A stretch of DNA of 48,952 bases from Algivirga pacifica (GCF_039543525.1 NZ_BAABJX010000044.1:1-48952), one strand, 5' to 3'; numbered from the stretch's first letter, positions 8,134 through 16,657 are shown. The notes: generated by a model from the sequence alone, not told the origin. A program made the numbers and translations.

Positions 8134-9228
8134 ATGAACTACCTCTTATCCATAGGAACTGCTGTTCCCCCTTTCAAGCATAAGCAATCTGATATCCTTT
8201 CCTTTATGAAGGCCTCCTTGCCTCCCCATAAAGAAAAGGAAAAACGATTATTAGACATTATCTATCGGAAAAGTGCCATCGCTCAAAGACATGCGATACT
8301 GCCAGACTTCACTCCTGCCTTTGAGAAATCCTTGCTTTTTGGCCCTGAGCAGGAAGAGGCTCCTTCTCTGGAAAAGCGTATGGAGGTCTATTACAAGCAC
8401 GCTGCAGACCTTGCCGCCAAAGCTGCTTATCGTTGTCTTGGAGATTTTGATAAAAAGGAAGTGACACACCTGATTACAGTGTCTTGTACAGGACTATCGG
8501 CTCCTGGGCTGGAAATTGCACTGATTGAGGAACTAGGGCTACCGACGACCACTTTTCGCACAGGAATCAACTTTATGGGATGCTATGCCATGTTTCATGC
8601 GCTTCGACAAGCCGATGCCATTTGCGCCCGAGACCCAGAGGCTGTGGTGCTCATCGCTGGGGTAGAACTATGTACGTTACACCTGCAACAAGATGATAGC
8701 GAAGACAACTTAATGGCCAATGCGATTTTTGCTGACGGCGCTGCCGCTGCCCTCGTTTCCCATAATAAAAAAGGATTTCAACAGCCGTTGAAAATGAATG
8801 AGTTCCATTCCCAATTATTATTAAAAGGGAAACAGGATATGGCCTGGCACCTTTCCTCCAAGGGATTTCTGATGCGCTTGAGTAGTTATGTACCACAGTT
8901 GATCAAAGAGGATATTGCCCATTGGATACATGGTATTATCGATCAGGCATTTCCCTATCAAACCAAAGAGGAAATTCACTGGGCTTTTCACCCTGGTGGT
9001 CCCCGAATCCTGCAAAATATTGGCACTGCCCTTGAGCTTCCTAAAGAAGCATTAGGACATTCTTATGAGACTTTAAAAAGCCACGGCAATATGTCTTCGG
9101 TCACTATACTGTTTGTGTTGAAGCGACTGATGGACCACCCCAAGAACAAGAGCTTCCCGATTTTTGCGGCTGGCTTTGGACCCGGGCTTACGATGGAAGG
9201 ACTGACGTTGGTTTACAGTGAGCAGTGA
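8134..9228 (+). CDS. Type III polyketide synthase (chalcone/stilbene synthase family)
   Basis: Counting from the ATG at 8134 the protein is 364 residues, the usual length. The catalytic triad is visible: Cys150 in NFMGCYAMFHAL, His286 in WAFHPGGPRIL and Asn319 in SHGNMSS; the C-terminal AAGFGPGLTMEG loop is also standard. The enzyme condenses an acyl-CoA starter with malonyl-CoA to give pyrones, resorcinols or resorcylic acids. An upstream in-frame start at 8074 overlaps the prenyltransferase gene and adds 20 residues not seen in the family, so 8134 is preferred. The last four codons (YSEQ and stop) lie inside a 7-bp tandem repeat. It is translated with UbiA, methyltransferase and FAD oxidoreductase genes, as in phenolic-lipid operons. 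Confidence 0.93.
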   Translation: MNYLLSIGTAVPPFKHKQSDILSFMKASLPPHKEKEKRLLDIIYRKSAIAQRHAILPDFTPAFEKSLLFGPEQEEAPSLEKRMEVYYKHAADLAAKAAYRCLGDFDKKEVTHLITVSCTGLSAPGLEIALIEELGLPTTTFRTGINFMGCYAMFHALRQADAICARDPEAVVLIAGVELCTLHLQQDDSEDNLMANAIFADGAAAALVSHNKKGFQQPLKMNEFHSQLLLKGKQDMAWHLSSKGFLMRLSSYVPQLIKEDIAHWIHGIIDQAFPYQTKEEIHWAFHPGGPRILQNIGTALELPKEALGHSYETLKSHGNMSSVTILFVLKRLMDHPKNKSFPIFAAGFGPGLTMEGLTLVYSEQ

Positions 9229-9294
9229 GCAGTGAGCAGTGAGCAGTGAGCAGTGAGCAGTGAGCAGTGAGCAGTGAGCAGTGAGCAGTGAGCA
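9216..9294 (+). repeat. Heptanucleotide tandem repeat (CAGTGAG)n
   Basis: About 11 perfect copies of a 7-bp unit begin inside the last codons of the polyketide synthase. Each unit contains TGA, so the period of seven puts a stop in every frame within 21 bp. The synthase stop codon is the TGA of the first unit, so copy-number change would not alter the protein. Confidence 0.95.
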
Positions 9295-9434
9295 AAATTC
9301 TTTAAACGATCAGTAATAAACAGAAACTGTTCATAAAAACTACTTTCTGACCTGATGATACAATGTACGCCCTCGCATTAGCACGGTCTCTAGAACGAGG
9401 TTCCACAAAAGACTTCCATCTTAACTACTATATT

Positions 9435-10151
9435 ATGTTGCTATTTCGTCAACGATCTGAAAAAAAAGAGCTTCTGGATGCACCCGATATTCCTCGGGAT
9501 GCGTTGTTTCGTAATCTGCAAGAGCTGGATACGATCAATCAGCAACTGGGCGGTTATGAGGTGGTACTCAAGGGGCTTCAACAGTTACTTGAGTCCATTC
9601 CTAAGGGGCAAACAATCCGTATTCTGGATATTGGCAGCGGTGGTGGGGACACCTTAAAACAGGTATACCTTCACTTGCATCAGCAATACGATATAGCGCT
9701 CACGGGGGTAGATCTAAAAGAGGACTGTATTGTATATGCCAAGCAGAATACTGCCGGATTGCCTATCACCTGGATACAATCCGACTATAGGGTACTGCTG
9801 TCCCAGCAAGAGCACCCCCCTTTTGATATTATTATTACTTCCTTGTTTTGTCACCACCTGGATAATCCCTCTATGGTAGAGCTGCTGACCTGGATGAAAA
9901 AGCATGCCCGCATTGGGTTTGTGATCAACGACCTTCACCGCCACTTCCTGGCCTACTATAGCATACAGTGGCTTACGCGCTTATTTTCCCGATCCTATTT
10001 GGTAAAGCATGATGCTCCTTTATCTGTATTGAGGGCTTTTCGAAAAAAGGAATTATTGGCGCTTTGCCAGCAAGCCAATATCACTCATGTACAACTGCAA
10101 TGGAAGTGGGCCTTCCGTTGGCTAATGATTGGTCGCCATGAAAACGTATGA
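9435..10151 (+). CDS. SAM-dependent class I methyltransferase of the polyketide cluster
   Basis: A Rossmann-fold methyltransferase of 238 residues from the ATG at 9435; the SAM-binding glycine-rich motif I is ILDIGSGGGDTLK at about residues 63-75, and the acidic residue after the second strand is in TGVDLKEDC. The frame is open from 9363, but the 24 extra residues precede the usual MLLFRQRS-type beginning. It ends 14 bp inside the downstream FAD oxidoreductase gene, so the two are translationally linked. In phenolic-lipid clusters such enzymes O- or C-methylate the type III polyketide product; that role is inferred here from context. Confidence 0.85.
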   Translation: MLLFRQRSEKKELLDAPDIPRDALFRNLQELDTINQQLGGYEVVLKGLQQLLESIPKGQTIRILDIGSGGGDTLKQVYLHLHQQYDIALTGVDLKEDCIVYAKQNTAGLPITWIQSDYRVLLSQQEHPPFDIIITSLFCHHLDNPSMVELLTWMKKHARIGFVINDLHRHFLAYYSIQWLTRLFSRSYLVKHDAPLSVLRAFRKKELLALCQQANITHVQLQWKWAFRWLMIGRHENV

Positions 10152-11265
10152 TTGTGCCATTATAGGAGGAGGAATCGCAGGACTGAGCCTTTCCATCCAG
10201 CTGGCCCAAAAAGGCTATGAAGTCGTGTTACTGGAAAAAAAACGCTATCCTTTTCATCGGGTCTGTGGGGAGTATGTGTCTATGGAGACCTGGGACTTTA
10301 TTGAATCCTTAGGGGTATCACTAACGCATGAGCAACTGCCAAAAATAGAACGACTACAACTCACCACCCCTAAGGGTAAGAGTCTGCAGGCTCCCTTACC
10401 GCTTGGAGGATTTGGCATCTCTCGGTATCGCTTGGATCACTTACTTTTTCAGCAGGCAAAAAATGTTGGAGTCGAAGTATTGGAAGGACATGGAGTGAAT
10501 CACGTAAAACGTCTCCATTGTGACATTTTTGAGGTCAAAAGTGGCACGACCACCCTTCAAGCAAGGGTTACTGTAGGTGCTTTTGGAAAGCAATCCAACC
10601 TTGACCAGGCCTTACAAAGAAAGCACAAAATGAAGCATCGATACAGTGATTTTATAGGGGTAAAGTACCACGTTGAGGCCGACTTGCCTGAGGACCTTAT
10701 TGGGCTTCACAATTTCAAGGAGGGGTATTGTGGGATTTCCAAGATAGAAGACCATAGATACTGCATGTGTTACCTTACCACAGCGACGAACCTGAAAAAG
10801 GCTGGTGGGAGCATTCACCGTATGGAGCAAGAAATCCTCTCAGAAAACCCTTACCTACGTCAGTTCCTCGGCTTCAAGCGTTTGTACGAAAAACCACTGG
10901 CAATTTCTCAGATTGACTTTTCCTCCAAGGAACTCTTTCACAAAGACATTATTATGATTGGCGATGCTGCCGGACTGATCGCCCCCCTTTCAGGAAACGG
11001 GATGAGCATGGCGTTTAGAAGCAGCAACATGCTAGCCTCCTTGCTTGAGAGGTATTTTCAAGATCAAATGAGTTGGGAAGTGCTCAAGCAACTCTATGCC
11101 AAGCAATGGAAAAATGAATTTGGCAGCCGATTGAAAACCGGTAGAATCTTGCAGGGGATTCTCAAGAATACCCGTTGGGCCTACCGCACTCTTGAACTCC
11201 TCACCCTTTTTCCCTGGCTAACACGACAGATTATTCTCAGGACACATGGGAAACCTTTTTTATAG
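10138..11265 (+). CDS. FAD-dependent oxidoreductase (geranylgeranyl-reductase/hydroxylase-like)
   Basis: A 375-residue flavoprotein with the N-terminal dinucleotide-binding motif CAIIGGGIAGLSLSIQLAQ, the PFHRVCGE segment typical of the geranylgeranyl reductase/aromatic hydroxylase superfamily, and the second FAD motif GDAAGLIAPLSGNGMSMAF at about residues 277-295. The ATG at 10138 is chosen over one at 10129 because the beta strand of the Rossmann fold then begins properly; it overlaps the methyltransferase gene by 14 bp. In comparable gene sets the enzyme hydroxylates or oxidises the phenolic ring to a quinone; prenyl-chain reduction is an alternative because a UbiA gene is present. The cluster ends here, before an IS-like palindrome. 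Confidence 0.87.
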   Translation: MKTYDCAIIGGGIAGLSLSIQLAQKGYEVVLLEKKRYPFHRVCGEYVSMETWDFIESLGVSLTHEQLPKIERLQLTTPKGKSLQAPLPLGGFGISRYRLDHLLFQQAKNVGVEVLEGHGVNHVKRLHCDIFEVKSGTTTLQARVTVGAFGKQSNLDQALQRKHKMKHRYSDFIGVKYHVEADLPEDLIGLHNFKEGYCGISKIEDHRYCMCYLTTATNLKKAGGSIHRMEQEILSENPYLRQFLGFKRLYEKPLAISQIDFSSKELFHKDIIMIGDAAGLIAPLSGNGMSMAFRSSNMLASLLERYFQDQMSWEVLKQLYAKQWKNEFGSRLKTGRILQGILKNTRWAYRTLELLTLFPWLTRQIILRTHGKPFL

Positions 11266-11272
11266 AAGACTA

Positions 11273-11435
11273 AGAGCTTGTTTGGAATACATCTTCAGAT
11301 AGAAAATTCCTCTAATCACTGTTCAAATCGACTCAAATTTTCAACTAATAGAACCACTATTATTCTCAAATTTGAATCAATTTGAACAGGTTATAGAAAT
11401 TTTCTCTATCTAAATCAGTATTTCAAACAAGCTCT
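11273..11435. repeat. MITE-like palindrome
   Basis: A 163-bp element whose two halves, about 70 bp each, are near complements. The ends are AGAGCTTGTTTGGAATAC and its complement with one change, followed by matching AGATAGA and GTTCAAAT..ACTCAAATTT blocks. There is no coding sequence and no clear target duplication (flanks CTA and AAG). It looks like a non-autonomous insertion element or a large terminator-like palindrome. The remaining gap to 11592 contains only presumptive promoter DNA. Confidence 0.7.
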
Positions 11436-11592
11436 AAGTAAATACTCTTTTTCGAAGCTCCCATCTCGTTAACAACGTTTAATCAGTGGATTTAATTGAA
11501 CTATTTCTAGTTATTTTTAGCCGATTCCAATGAAGGGGATACGTCAACTATAGCATTCTCCCATCACAATCATTAGAAAAGAAAACGAAATA

Positions 11593-12882
11593 ATGCAATC
11601 ACTGACACTGAGACTGGGCCTACTCTTTTTAGTACAGGTCTTATTCCTATTCCCTTCGATGGGACAGGAGACAAAACATCAACAGGACTTCCCGGCGGAG
11701 TACAAGCCGCTTAAACTTTCCCTATCAGAGGATGGCTCCAAGTACTTGCGATTTATTCTATGGAACCAAATTTGGGCAGAGGACAACAACCTTAGCGACA
11801 ATATCAATCCTTCCTTGAGAATAAGAAGGTCGCGCCTGCTGGCTTATGCACAGATATCCCCCCGATTTCTGGTACTTTCCCATTTTGGACTGAATAACCT
11901 GAGTGCTTCCAATATGGATCCCTTGGGGAGCAGAGCCACAAATGCCGCTACAGCAAATGCTACACAGATCTTCTTGCATGGCGCCTGGGGAGAATTCAAG
12001 GTTTCCAATAACGAAATGCTATATGTGGGAGCAGGTTTACACTACTGGAATGGTTTGAGCAGAGCCACTAATGCCAGTACGCTAAACTTTGTTACCCTAG
12101 ATAATTACCGACAAGCATGGCCACAGCTAGGCCTGACCGATCAGTTTGCCAGACATTTGGGAATATATGCCAAGGGGTATATGGGTAAGTTCCGTTACTC
12201 CGTAGCCATCAACGATCCGATCCACCATGCGCTAGGTGCTCAGGATGAAACCTCATTGGCGGTAGGAGATATATCCTACTCAGGTAAAAAGCTTTTGGGT
12301 GAAGCGTCTGGATATGCTTTTGCCGGTTACTTTGAATACAACTTGCTAGAGAAAGAAGGGCATAAACTTCCTTACAGGGTCGGTACTTATATGGGCAAAA
12401 AGAAAGTCCTAAACTTGGGTGCAGGTTTCTTCAACCACAAAAATGGGGTAGTGAAAATTGAAGAGGAGAATACAGCAGTAGGAGGAGATGTCAATCACTT
12501 TGCCGTAGACCTGTACTACGATGCTCCATTGGGCAAGGGAGCTATTAATTCCTATGTGGTATACTATAACTACCATTATGGCTTTGATGACTATACCCTT
12601 GGCACCACTTATGGGTCTGGCTCCTCTATTTATGGACAGGTAGGTTACCTGTTGCCATTCAAAAGTACGGTAGGACGTGTGATGCCTTATATGGCCTATA
12701 GTGTCAGGGATTATCATGCCTTTGAAAACTCAGGAGATGCCTTACAAGTAGGTCTCAACTGGTTTATCAATGGACATAATGCCAAGGTGACGCTGGAGTA
12801 TAAAAACTCCTTGCAAAACTACACAGGAGCAAGACCTGAGCGAGTGAATGGCCTTGTGATGCAAACACAAATCTTCTTGTAG
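11593..12882 (+). CDS. Outer-membrane porin
   Basis: A 429-residue protein with a signal peptide (residues 1-24, ending SMGQ) and a long run of amphipathic strands ending in MQTQIFL, a terminal Phe-containing strand as in outer-membrane porins. The opening YLRFILWNQIWAEDNN is followed by PSLRIRRSRLLAYAQISPRF, which resembles the first strands of Bacteroidota porins related to the phosphate-selective O/P family; the match is by eye. It should form a diffusion channel in the outer membrane. It is preceded by the MITE-like palindrome and followed by a short gap before a convergent gene. The ligand is unknown. Confidence 0.75.
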   Translation: MQSLTLRLGLLFLVQVLFLFPSMGQETKHQQDFPAEYKPLKLSLSEDGSKYLRFILWNQIWAEDNNLSDNINPSLRIRRSRLLAYAQISPRFLVLSHFGLNNLSASNMDPLGSRATNAATANATQIFLHGAWGEFKVSNNEMLYVGAGLHYWNGLSRATNASTLNFVTLDNYRQAWPQLGLTDQFARHLGIYAKGYMGKFRYSVAINDPIHHALGAQDETSLAVGDISYSGKKLLGEASGYAFAGYFEYNLLEKEGHKLPYRVGTYMGKKKVLNLGAGFFNHKNGVVKIEEENTAVGGDVNHFAVDLYYDAPLGKGAINSYVVYYNYHYGFDDYTLGTTYGSGSSIYGQVGYLLPFKSTVGRVMPYMAYSVRDYHAFENSGDALQVGLNWFINGHNAKVTLEYKNSLQNYTGARPERVNGLVMQTQIFL

Positions 12883-12964
12883 GTGGTGATCGGTGTTGAG
12901 GTAACGTATAACTATTATACTTTTACTTTAAATGCCGCTTCCACCAATTGACCTTCTTCTTCAT

Positions 12965-13414
12965 TCAAATCCTGTATTCTGAAATTAATAGAGCTACTAC
13001 CAACTCCTCCTTTAAACCATAAGGTCCGCTATCTTGGAGATAAGTAGAAACTTTTTCAGGGCGTATGGCAAGAGCATTGGGAACCGGAAAGTGCTTTTTA
13101 CCTTTCGTTACCCATAGAAACTGATAGAAGGTTAATCCTAACGATTGTTGATGCCCTATCAGTAATACTCCCTCCTGATGCAGGTAAAGGTCCACTTTTC
13201 GAATACGTGAAAGTAAGTTGATACGCTTTTTAAAGGAGGTGGTTTGCACTACCGCTTTCTTCTCTCTTGCTAGGAGTTGAAGGTGTGGACTAGCCTGTAA
13301 AGTCCTTGCTCTTTGATGCGTTTGCTTACTAATAAAGTAGTTGACAAAAAACATGAATAAAAAGAAGCTAGCGAAGAAAATTGCGGGAAAAAAGAGGTCT
13401 GTCATGGATGCCAT
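12965..13414 (-). CDS. Membrane-anchored protein of unknown function
   Basis: From the ATG at 13414 the product has 149 residues: one N-terminal transmembrane helix (about residues 5-27, FFPAIFFASFFLFMFFVNYF) and a cytoplasmic domain of short strands (VDLYLHQEGVLLIGHQQ, TFYQFLWVTKG). The frame stays open to 13474, but the extra 20 codons run into the dispersed element at 13441-13510, which is intergenic at its other copy, so the shorter form is preferred. An ATG three codons further in is also possible. I do not recognise the family; a small membrane-tethered beta domain is the most that can be said. Confidence 0.55.
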   Translation of the reverse strand: MASMTDLFFPAIFFASFFLFMFFVNYFISKQTHQRARTLQASPHLQLLAREKKAVVQTTSFKKRINLLSRIRKVDLYLHQEGVLLIGHQQSLGLTFYQFLWVTKGKKHFPVPNALAIRPEKVSTYLQDSGPYGLKEELVVALLISEYRI

Positions 13415-13440
13415 TTGATCAAGTTTAAAAAGCGTTAATG

Positions 13441-13510
13441 CAAAATAGAAAAGAAAGGAAGGGCTTACAAACAATTAGCAGATTGATTATTAAAGGATTT
13501 TATTGAATAA
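13441..13510 (+). repeat. Dispersed element, copy 2
   Basis: Second copy of the element at 1251-1320, here between divergent genes and 71 bp upstream of a secreted barrel protein. It is followed by a TATCTTG hexamer near 13517. Confidence 0.45.
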
Positions 13511-13580
13511 TCGTTATCTTGAGTTTGATTTTTATCACTATGATCTTTGTATTTTTTCAAATCTTTATACCCTATAAACA

Positions 13581-14291
13581 ATGAAATACCTTGCTTCTAT
13601 TTTATTCTTATTCCTCGTATCTCTTCAAGGCTTTTCACAAGAACATTTATTTAGTATCCAAGGATACGGCACCATTAGTTCCTTTCCTAAAAGGCAATAT
13701 AATAATACGACAAAGCCTTCTAACAATACATCATTTGAAATAACCAATCAATGGCAGGCTAATACCTCAGAACAAGTTATTCAATCCACTGAAACCACCT
13801 CACCAGAAATAATTTATGACTACATGATTCAATCCTCTATAGGAGCTAGTTACCAATATGTCTCCAAAAACAACCTAGTAGGAGGCTTAGGTATTACTTT
13901 TCAAAAGTATGGATATCATATTGGTTTTAGTAATTTTTCCAATGAGATTGCGTCGGGCTCTAGTAGTTATAAAACGATTCAACTACCACTTTCTATTGGC
14001 TACAGTTTAGGCAACAACATCAAAATCCTTCCTAAAGCAGGAATTTTACCGGTCTTTATTTTTGGAGAGGCCTATACTCTCGGATTAGGAGGACAAGCTG
14101 AAGTTCAACTGGTTGCCCCACTTACGGATCATCTGGCATTTACCTGTTCCGTTCAAGGACAGCGAATCATACATTTTGGCAATACGGTCACATTTGAAAA
14201 CCCTGCTATCCCTACTCAACAAGAAATAGAATTAATCGACCTTACCTTAAATATAGGAACTGTAGGAATGGGTATTCAAATCAAGCTTTAA
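13581..14291 (+). CDS. Outer-membrane beta-barrel protein
   Basis: A 236-residue protein with a signal peptide (MKYLASILFLFLVSLQGFSQ) and strands typical of the porin-like outer-membrane beta-barrel group: SIGASYQYVSKNNLVGGLGI, LPLSIGYSLGNNIKILPKAG and a final GTVGMGIQIKL. An asparagine- and threonine-rich stretch at residues 38-65 looks like an extended, flexible N-terminal region. It lies 22 bp before a frameshifted gene and then a murein peptidase-like gene, so the three may be co-transcribed as envelope functions. No specific role can be given. Confidence 0.7.
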   Translation: MKYLASILFLFLVSLQGFSQEHLFSIQGYGTISSFPKRQYNNTTKPSNNTSFEITNQWQANTSEQVIQSTETTSPEIIYDYMIQSSIGASYQYVSKNNLVGGLGITFQKYGYHIGFSNFSNEIASGSSSYKTIQLPLSIGYSLGNNIKILPKAGILPVFIFGEAYTLGLGGQAEVQLVAPLTDHLAFTCSVQGQRIIHFGNTVTFENPAIPTQQEIELIDLTLNIGTVGMGIQIKL

Positions 14292-14312
14292 GGATTCATT
14301 GAAGTATCAATT

Positions 14313-14800
14313 ATGCTCATTCAAACTACTTTTAATACAAACTTCTCAACAGAGGAGCATCCTTTAGCCTTAAGCATTCGCTTCTTTCAGGGACTAGGGT
14401 ACTCCTTGGAGACTCAAGAAACACGTCATCTAAAGTTCAGATCAAAACTTCCATGGGTATACTCTTTTTCTCCTATCAAGCAACACCACATCATTACCAT
14501 TAATTATCAAGAGGAAGCGGTTCGAATAGCGATCAACGGATTCCCCTCAAAGGATAAGCAGAAGGCTTTGAAAACTTTTGCCATACCCTTATACAGCAAT
14601 ATCAACAGTCGATTGCTTCGGGAAAAGTGCTTAGTCAAGAAGTGCTCTCAAAAAGCAGGGAAGAGTCTTTTCATCAATACCTAAAAGCGACCTTATCCAT
14701 TTGTCTCTTTGTTTTAGGCTATAAGTTCAGGGTAAGGATTGGTGAATTTTTGGAACCTATCTATGAGTGGCTTTATGAGTTTATTGGGTCTGTAAATTGA
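14313..14800 (+). pseudogene. Small membrane protein gene with a probable 1-bp frameshift
   Basis: The first frame runs from 14313 to a stop at 14684 (123 residues), but its last 40 residues look unlike a protein. From about 14560 another frame reads EGFENFCHTLIQQYQQSIAS, then GKVLSQEVLS, a transmembrane helix (TLSICLFVLGYKF) and a stop at 14798-14800. Adding one base near 14559-14563 (AAGCAGAAGG) joins the two into a single protein of about 162 residues. The restored stop overlaps the next gene's start as TGATG, a coupling that would be unlikely by chance. Either the gene is inactivated or the base is a sequence error. The function of the intact protein is unknown; it would be a single-pass C-terminally anchored protein. 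Confidence 0.7.
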
Positions 14801-15618
14801 TGATACTATCACCATTTTTTATGTTCATTTCTATTCTCTTTCACTTAGCTATAACGTTATTATTAACGCTACTCACCCAAGTTGGTGGAATTATCTACTT
14901 GATCACAATCCTGCTTATCCGGGAGAAATCCCGCTATTGGTGGGGCAAACGGCTCACGCTGTTTAGCCTGCTATATGCATTGGCTACTTTTCTCGTCATA
15001 CCCTATGTCGCCCCATTGTTTGGAAGAGAAAGAATCAAGGAAAGCGAGATGATTGAAGCCCATTCTATGCTTTACAAAATAGCTAACAGGAATTATGTTA
15101 CTCCAGCATTAAATCAAGCCTTGCAGGAAATCAGTCAGAATTTGGATCAAAAACACCATGGTATTAAAGTCGTCTATTTGGATGCTAATTTCCCTTTTAT
15201 CAAGGGGTTTCCACTATTTCCTCACCTGAGCCATAACGATGGAAAAAAAGTAGATCTCTCTTTTATTTATAGCAATAAGGATAAGCAGCTGGTCAATCTA
15301 AAACCCTCCAATAGCGGGTACGGCGTTTTTGAAGAACCGCTGAAACAAGAGTATAATCAAATAGAAGTCTGTAAGAATCAAGGATTCTGGCAGTATGATT
15401 ATGCACAGTATTTAACCTTAGGAAAAAAGGAGCAAGAACTAACGTTTTCTATACAGGGGAATAGGACTTTACTGCAAACGATCCTGCAGCAAATTAGTGT
15501 AAAAAAAGTATTTATAGAACCTCATCTGAAAACCCGAATGAAACTGCAACATCATAAACTAAGGTTTCATGGGTGTCGGGCGGTAAGGCATGATGATCAT
15601 ATTCATTTTCAATTGTAG
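14800..15618 (+). CDS. Membrane-anchored putative LAS-type murein peptidase
   Basis: From the ATG at 14800 the protein has 272 residues. Two hydrophobic helices (about residues 2-40 and 50-75) are followed by a soluble domain with the zinc-ligand pattern of LAS-family (M15/M74) enzymes: HLSHNDGKKVDLSF (H and D of HxxxxxxxD) near residue 145, FIEPHLKTRM, and the terminal HDDHIHF motif. These enzymes cut D-Ala-linked or cross-linking peptide bonds in peptidoglycan, which fits a periplasm-facing membrane-tethered domain. It is translationally coupled to the frameshifted gene upstream and followed one base later by a hairpin. The assignment rests on motifs, not on overall similarity I can measure. 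Confidence 0.65.
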   Translation: MILSPFFMFISILFHLAITLLLTLLTQVGGIIYLITILLIREKSRYWWGKRLTLFSLLYALATFLVIPYVAPLFGRERIKESEMIEAHSMLYKIANRNYVTPALNQALQEISQNLDQKHHGIKVVYLDANFPFIKGFPLFPHLSHNDGKKVDLSFIYSNKDKQLVNLKPSNSGYGVFEEPLKQEYNQIEVCKNQGFWQYDYAQYLTLGKKEQELTFSIQGNRTLLQTILQQISVKKVFIEPHLKTRMKLQHHKLRFHGCRAVRHDDHIHFQL

Positions 15619-15639
15619 GCACAGGGCGGTGCCCTGTGC
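15619..15639 (+). terminator. Hairpin with GGCGGTGCC core
   Basis: A perfect 9-bp stem (GCACAGGGC/GCCCTGTGC, loop GGT) starts directly after the stop codon of the putative peptidase. Its core GGCGGTGCC is the complement of the core of the CCCATGGCACCGCCATGGG hairpin at 40729, with different arms. There is no T-run. Confidence 0.6.
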
Positions 15640-15686
15640 TAATTTGTAATACCCTACTCGATCGCATCAATGGCGTATCCCTACGG

Positions 15687-16526
15687 TTATCTTAAAAGTG
15701 CTTCGGTATAGCTATCGACATCATCGATCTGCAGAAAATGGCCGCAATTATGGATCTGGGTGACTGTGGCTTTTGGGAAGGCTTCTTTAAGCATTACTCC
15801 AGAAATCCCCCAAGGCTGATAAATGTCGTCCATGGCCCATACCAACTGTACGGGAACATTCACTAAGGAGAGCTTTCCTAAAATTTCTTGGGTGTATTTA
15901 TTATCCAGTGATCGTAGCATTTTCTGGAATTTTTTAGCCCGTTGAAAGTTACTGAATTTCCCATCGTAGAAGATACACTCGAACTCATCCATCTCAATAG
16001 GCTGTTGACGGAAGGTCTTAGCAATTGCCCGATGCAGATCTTTTTTCTTGAAAAAACCTAAAAGTGCCATCCAGGCAAACATCTTCGTTTTAGCCGCCTT
16101 AATCATAGGTGCTACATCTTTTACAGGCCAGGAGTCTCCCGCAATACTATTACTAAATGTCGCTTTGGTAAAAAGCAAGGGTTTTTCGGAAAGCATCCAT
16201 TGGGCTACGCCTCCTCCTATATCATGAGAGATTAACCACACTTCTCCTAACCCCTCCTGCATCATCCATTGTAGTAATAACTTGGCCATCCCTTCCAAGG
16301 TATAGGCAGAAGGATCTTTGACCTTGATCTCTGTCTGTCCAAACCCCGGCAAATCCGGTGCCATGCAGTACCAGCCATCTTGGGCGATTCGACTCATACT
16401 ACTTCTCCATAGCTCTGCTGAAGCGGGAATGCCATGTAAAAAAATCGCTACGGGATCGGCTGAGTCTCCCATTTCTATTACAGATAGTGTGTTGCCTCCT
16501 ACGGAATATGTATTTCTTTTTCCCAT
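15687..16526 (-). CDS. Alpha/beta hydrolase with Asp nucleophile (haloalkane dehalogenase/epoxide hydrolase type)
   Basis: A 279-residue alpha/beta hydrolase starting MGKRNTYSV. The oxyanion segment is FLHGIPASAELW; the nucleophile elbow reads ISHDIGGGVA, so the nucleophile is Asp rather than Ser, as in haloalkane dehalogenases and epoxide hydrolases. The acid is probably in WAMDDIYQPW and the base in NCGHFLQIDD. A cap domain lies between. The frame extends five codons further, but these come from the adjacent 7-bp repeat, so 16526 is preferred. The substrate is unknown; soluble cytoplasmic location expected. The gene stands alone between a hairpin and a heptad repeat region. Confidence 0.82.
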   Translation of the reverse strand: MGKRNTYSVGGNTLSVIEMGDSADPVAIFLHGIPASAELWRSSMSRIAQDGWYCMAPDLPGFGQTEIKVKDPSAYTLEGMAKLLLQWMMQEGLGEVWLISHDIGGGVAQWMLSEKPLLFTKATFSNSIAGDSWPVKDVAPMIKAAKTKMFAWMALLGFFKKKDLHRAIAKTFRQQPIEMDEFECIFYDGKFSNFQRAKKFQKMLRSLDNKYTQEILGKLSLVNVPVQLVWAMDDIYQPWGISGVMLKEAFPKATVTQIHNCGHFLQIDDVDSYTEALLR

Positions 16527-16530
16527 AATA

Positions 16531-16579
16531 ACAGTGAGCAATGTACAGTGAATAATGAGCAGTGTACAGTGTGCGGTAA
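16531..16579 (+). repeat. Degenerate heptad repeat
   Basis: Seven imperfect 7-bp units (ACAGTGA, GCAATGT, ACAGTGA, ATAATGA, GCAGTGT and so on) just upstream of the hydrolase start. They are the complement style of the long array at 16658-16851, making the gap a large imperfect inverted repeat. Confidence 0.75.
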
Positions 16580-16657
16580 ATAGTTTTTTGTGATCCTTAT
16601 TTTGGATTATAAAAGGTATTACTTCTATTTATCAAATGCAAATCACTAAAGCTACCT

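Noticed and set aside
9216..9294. Phase-variable repeat altering the polyketide synthase C-terminus
   Set aside because: The stop codon lies in the first repeat unit, so gain or loss of units leaves the protein unchanged.
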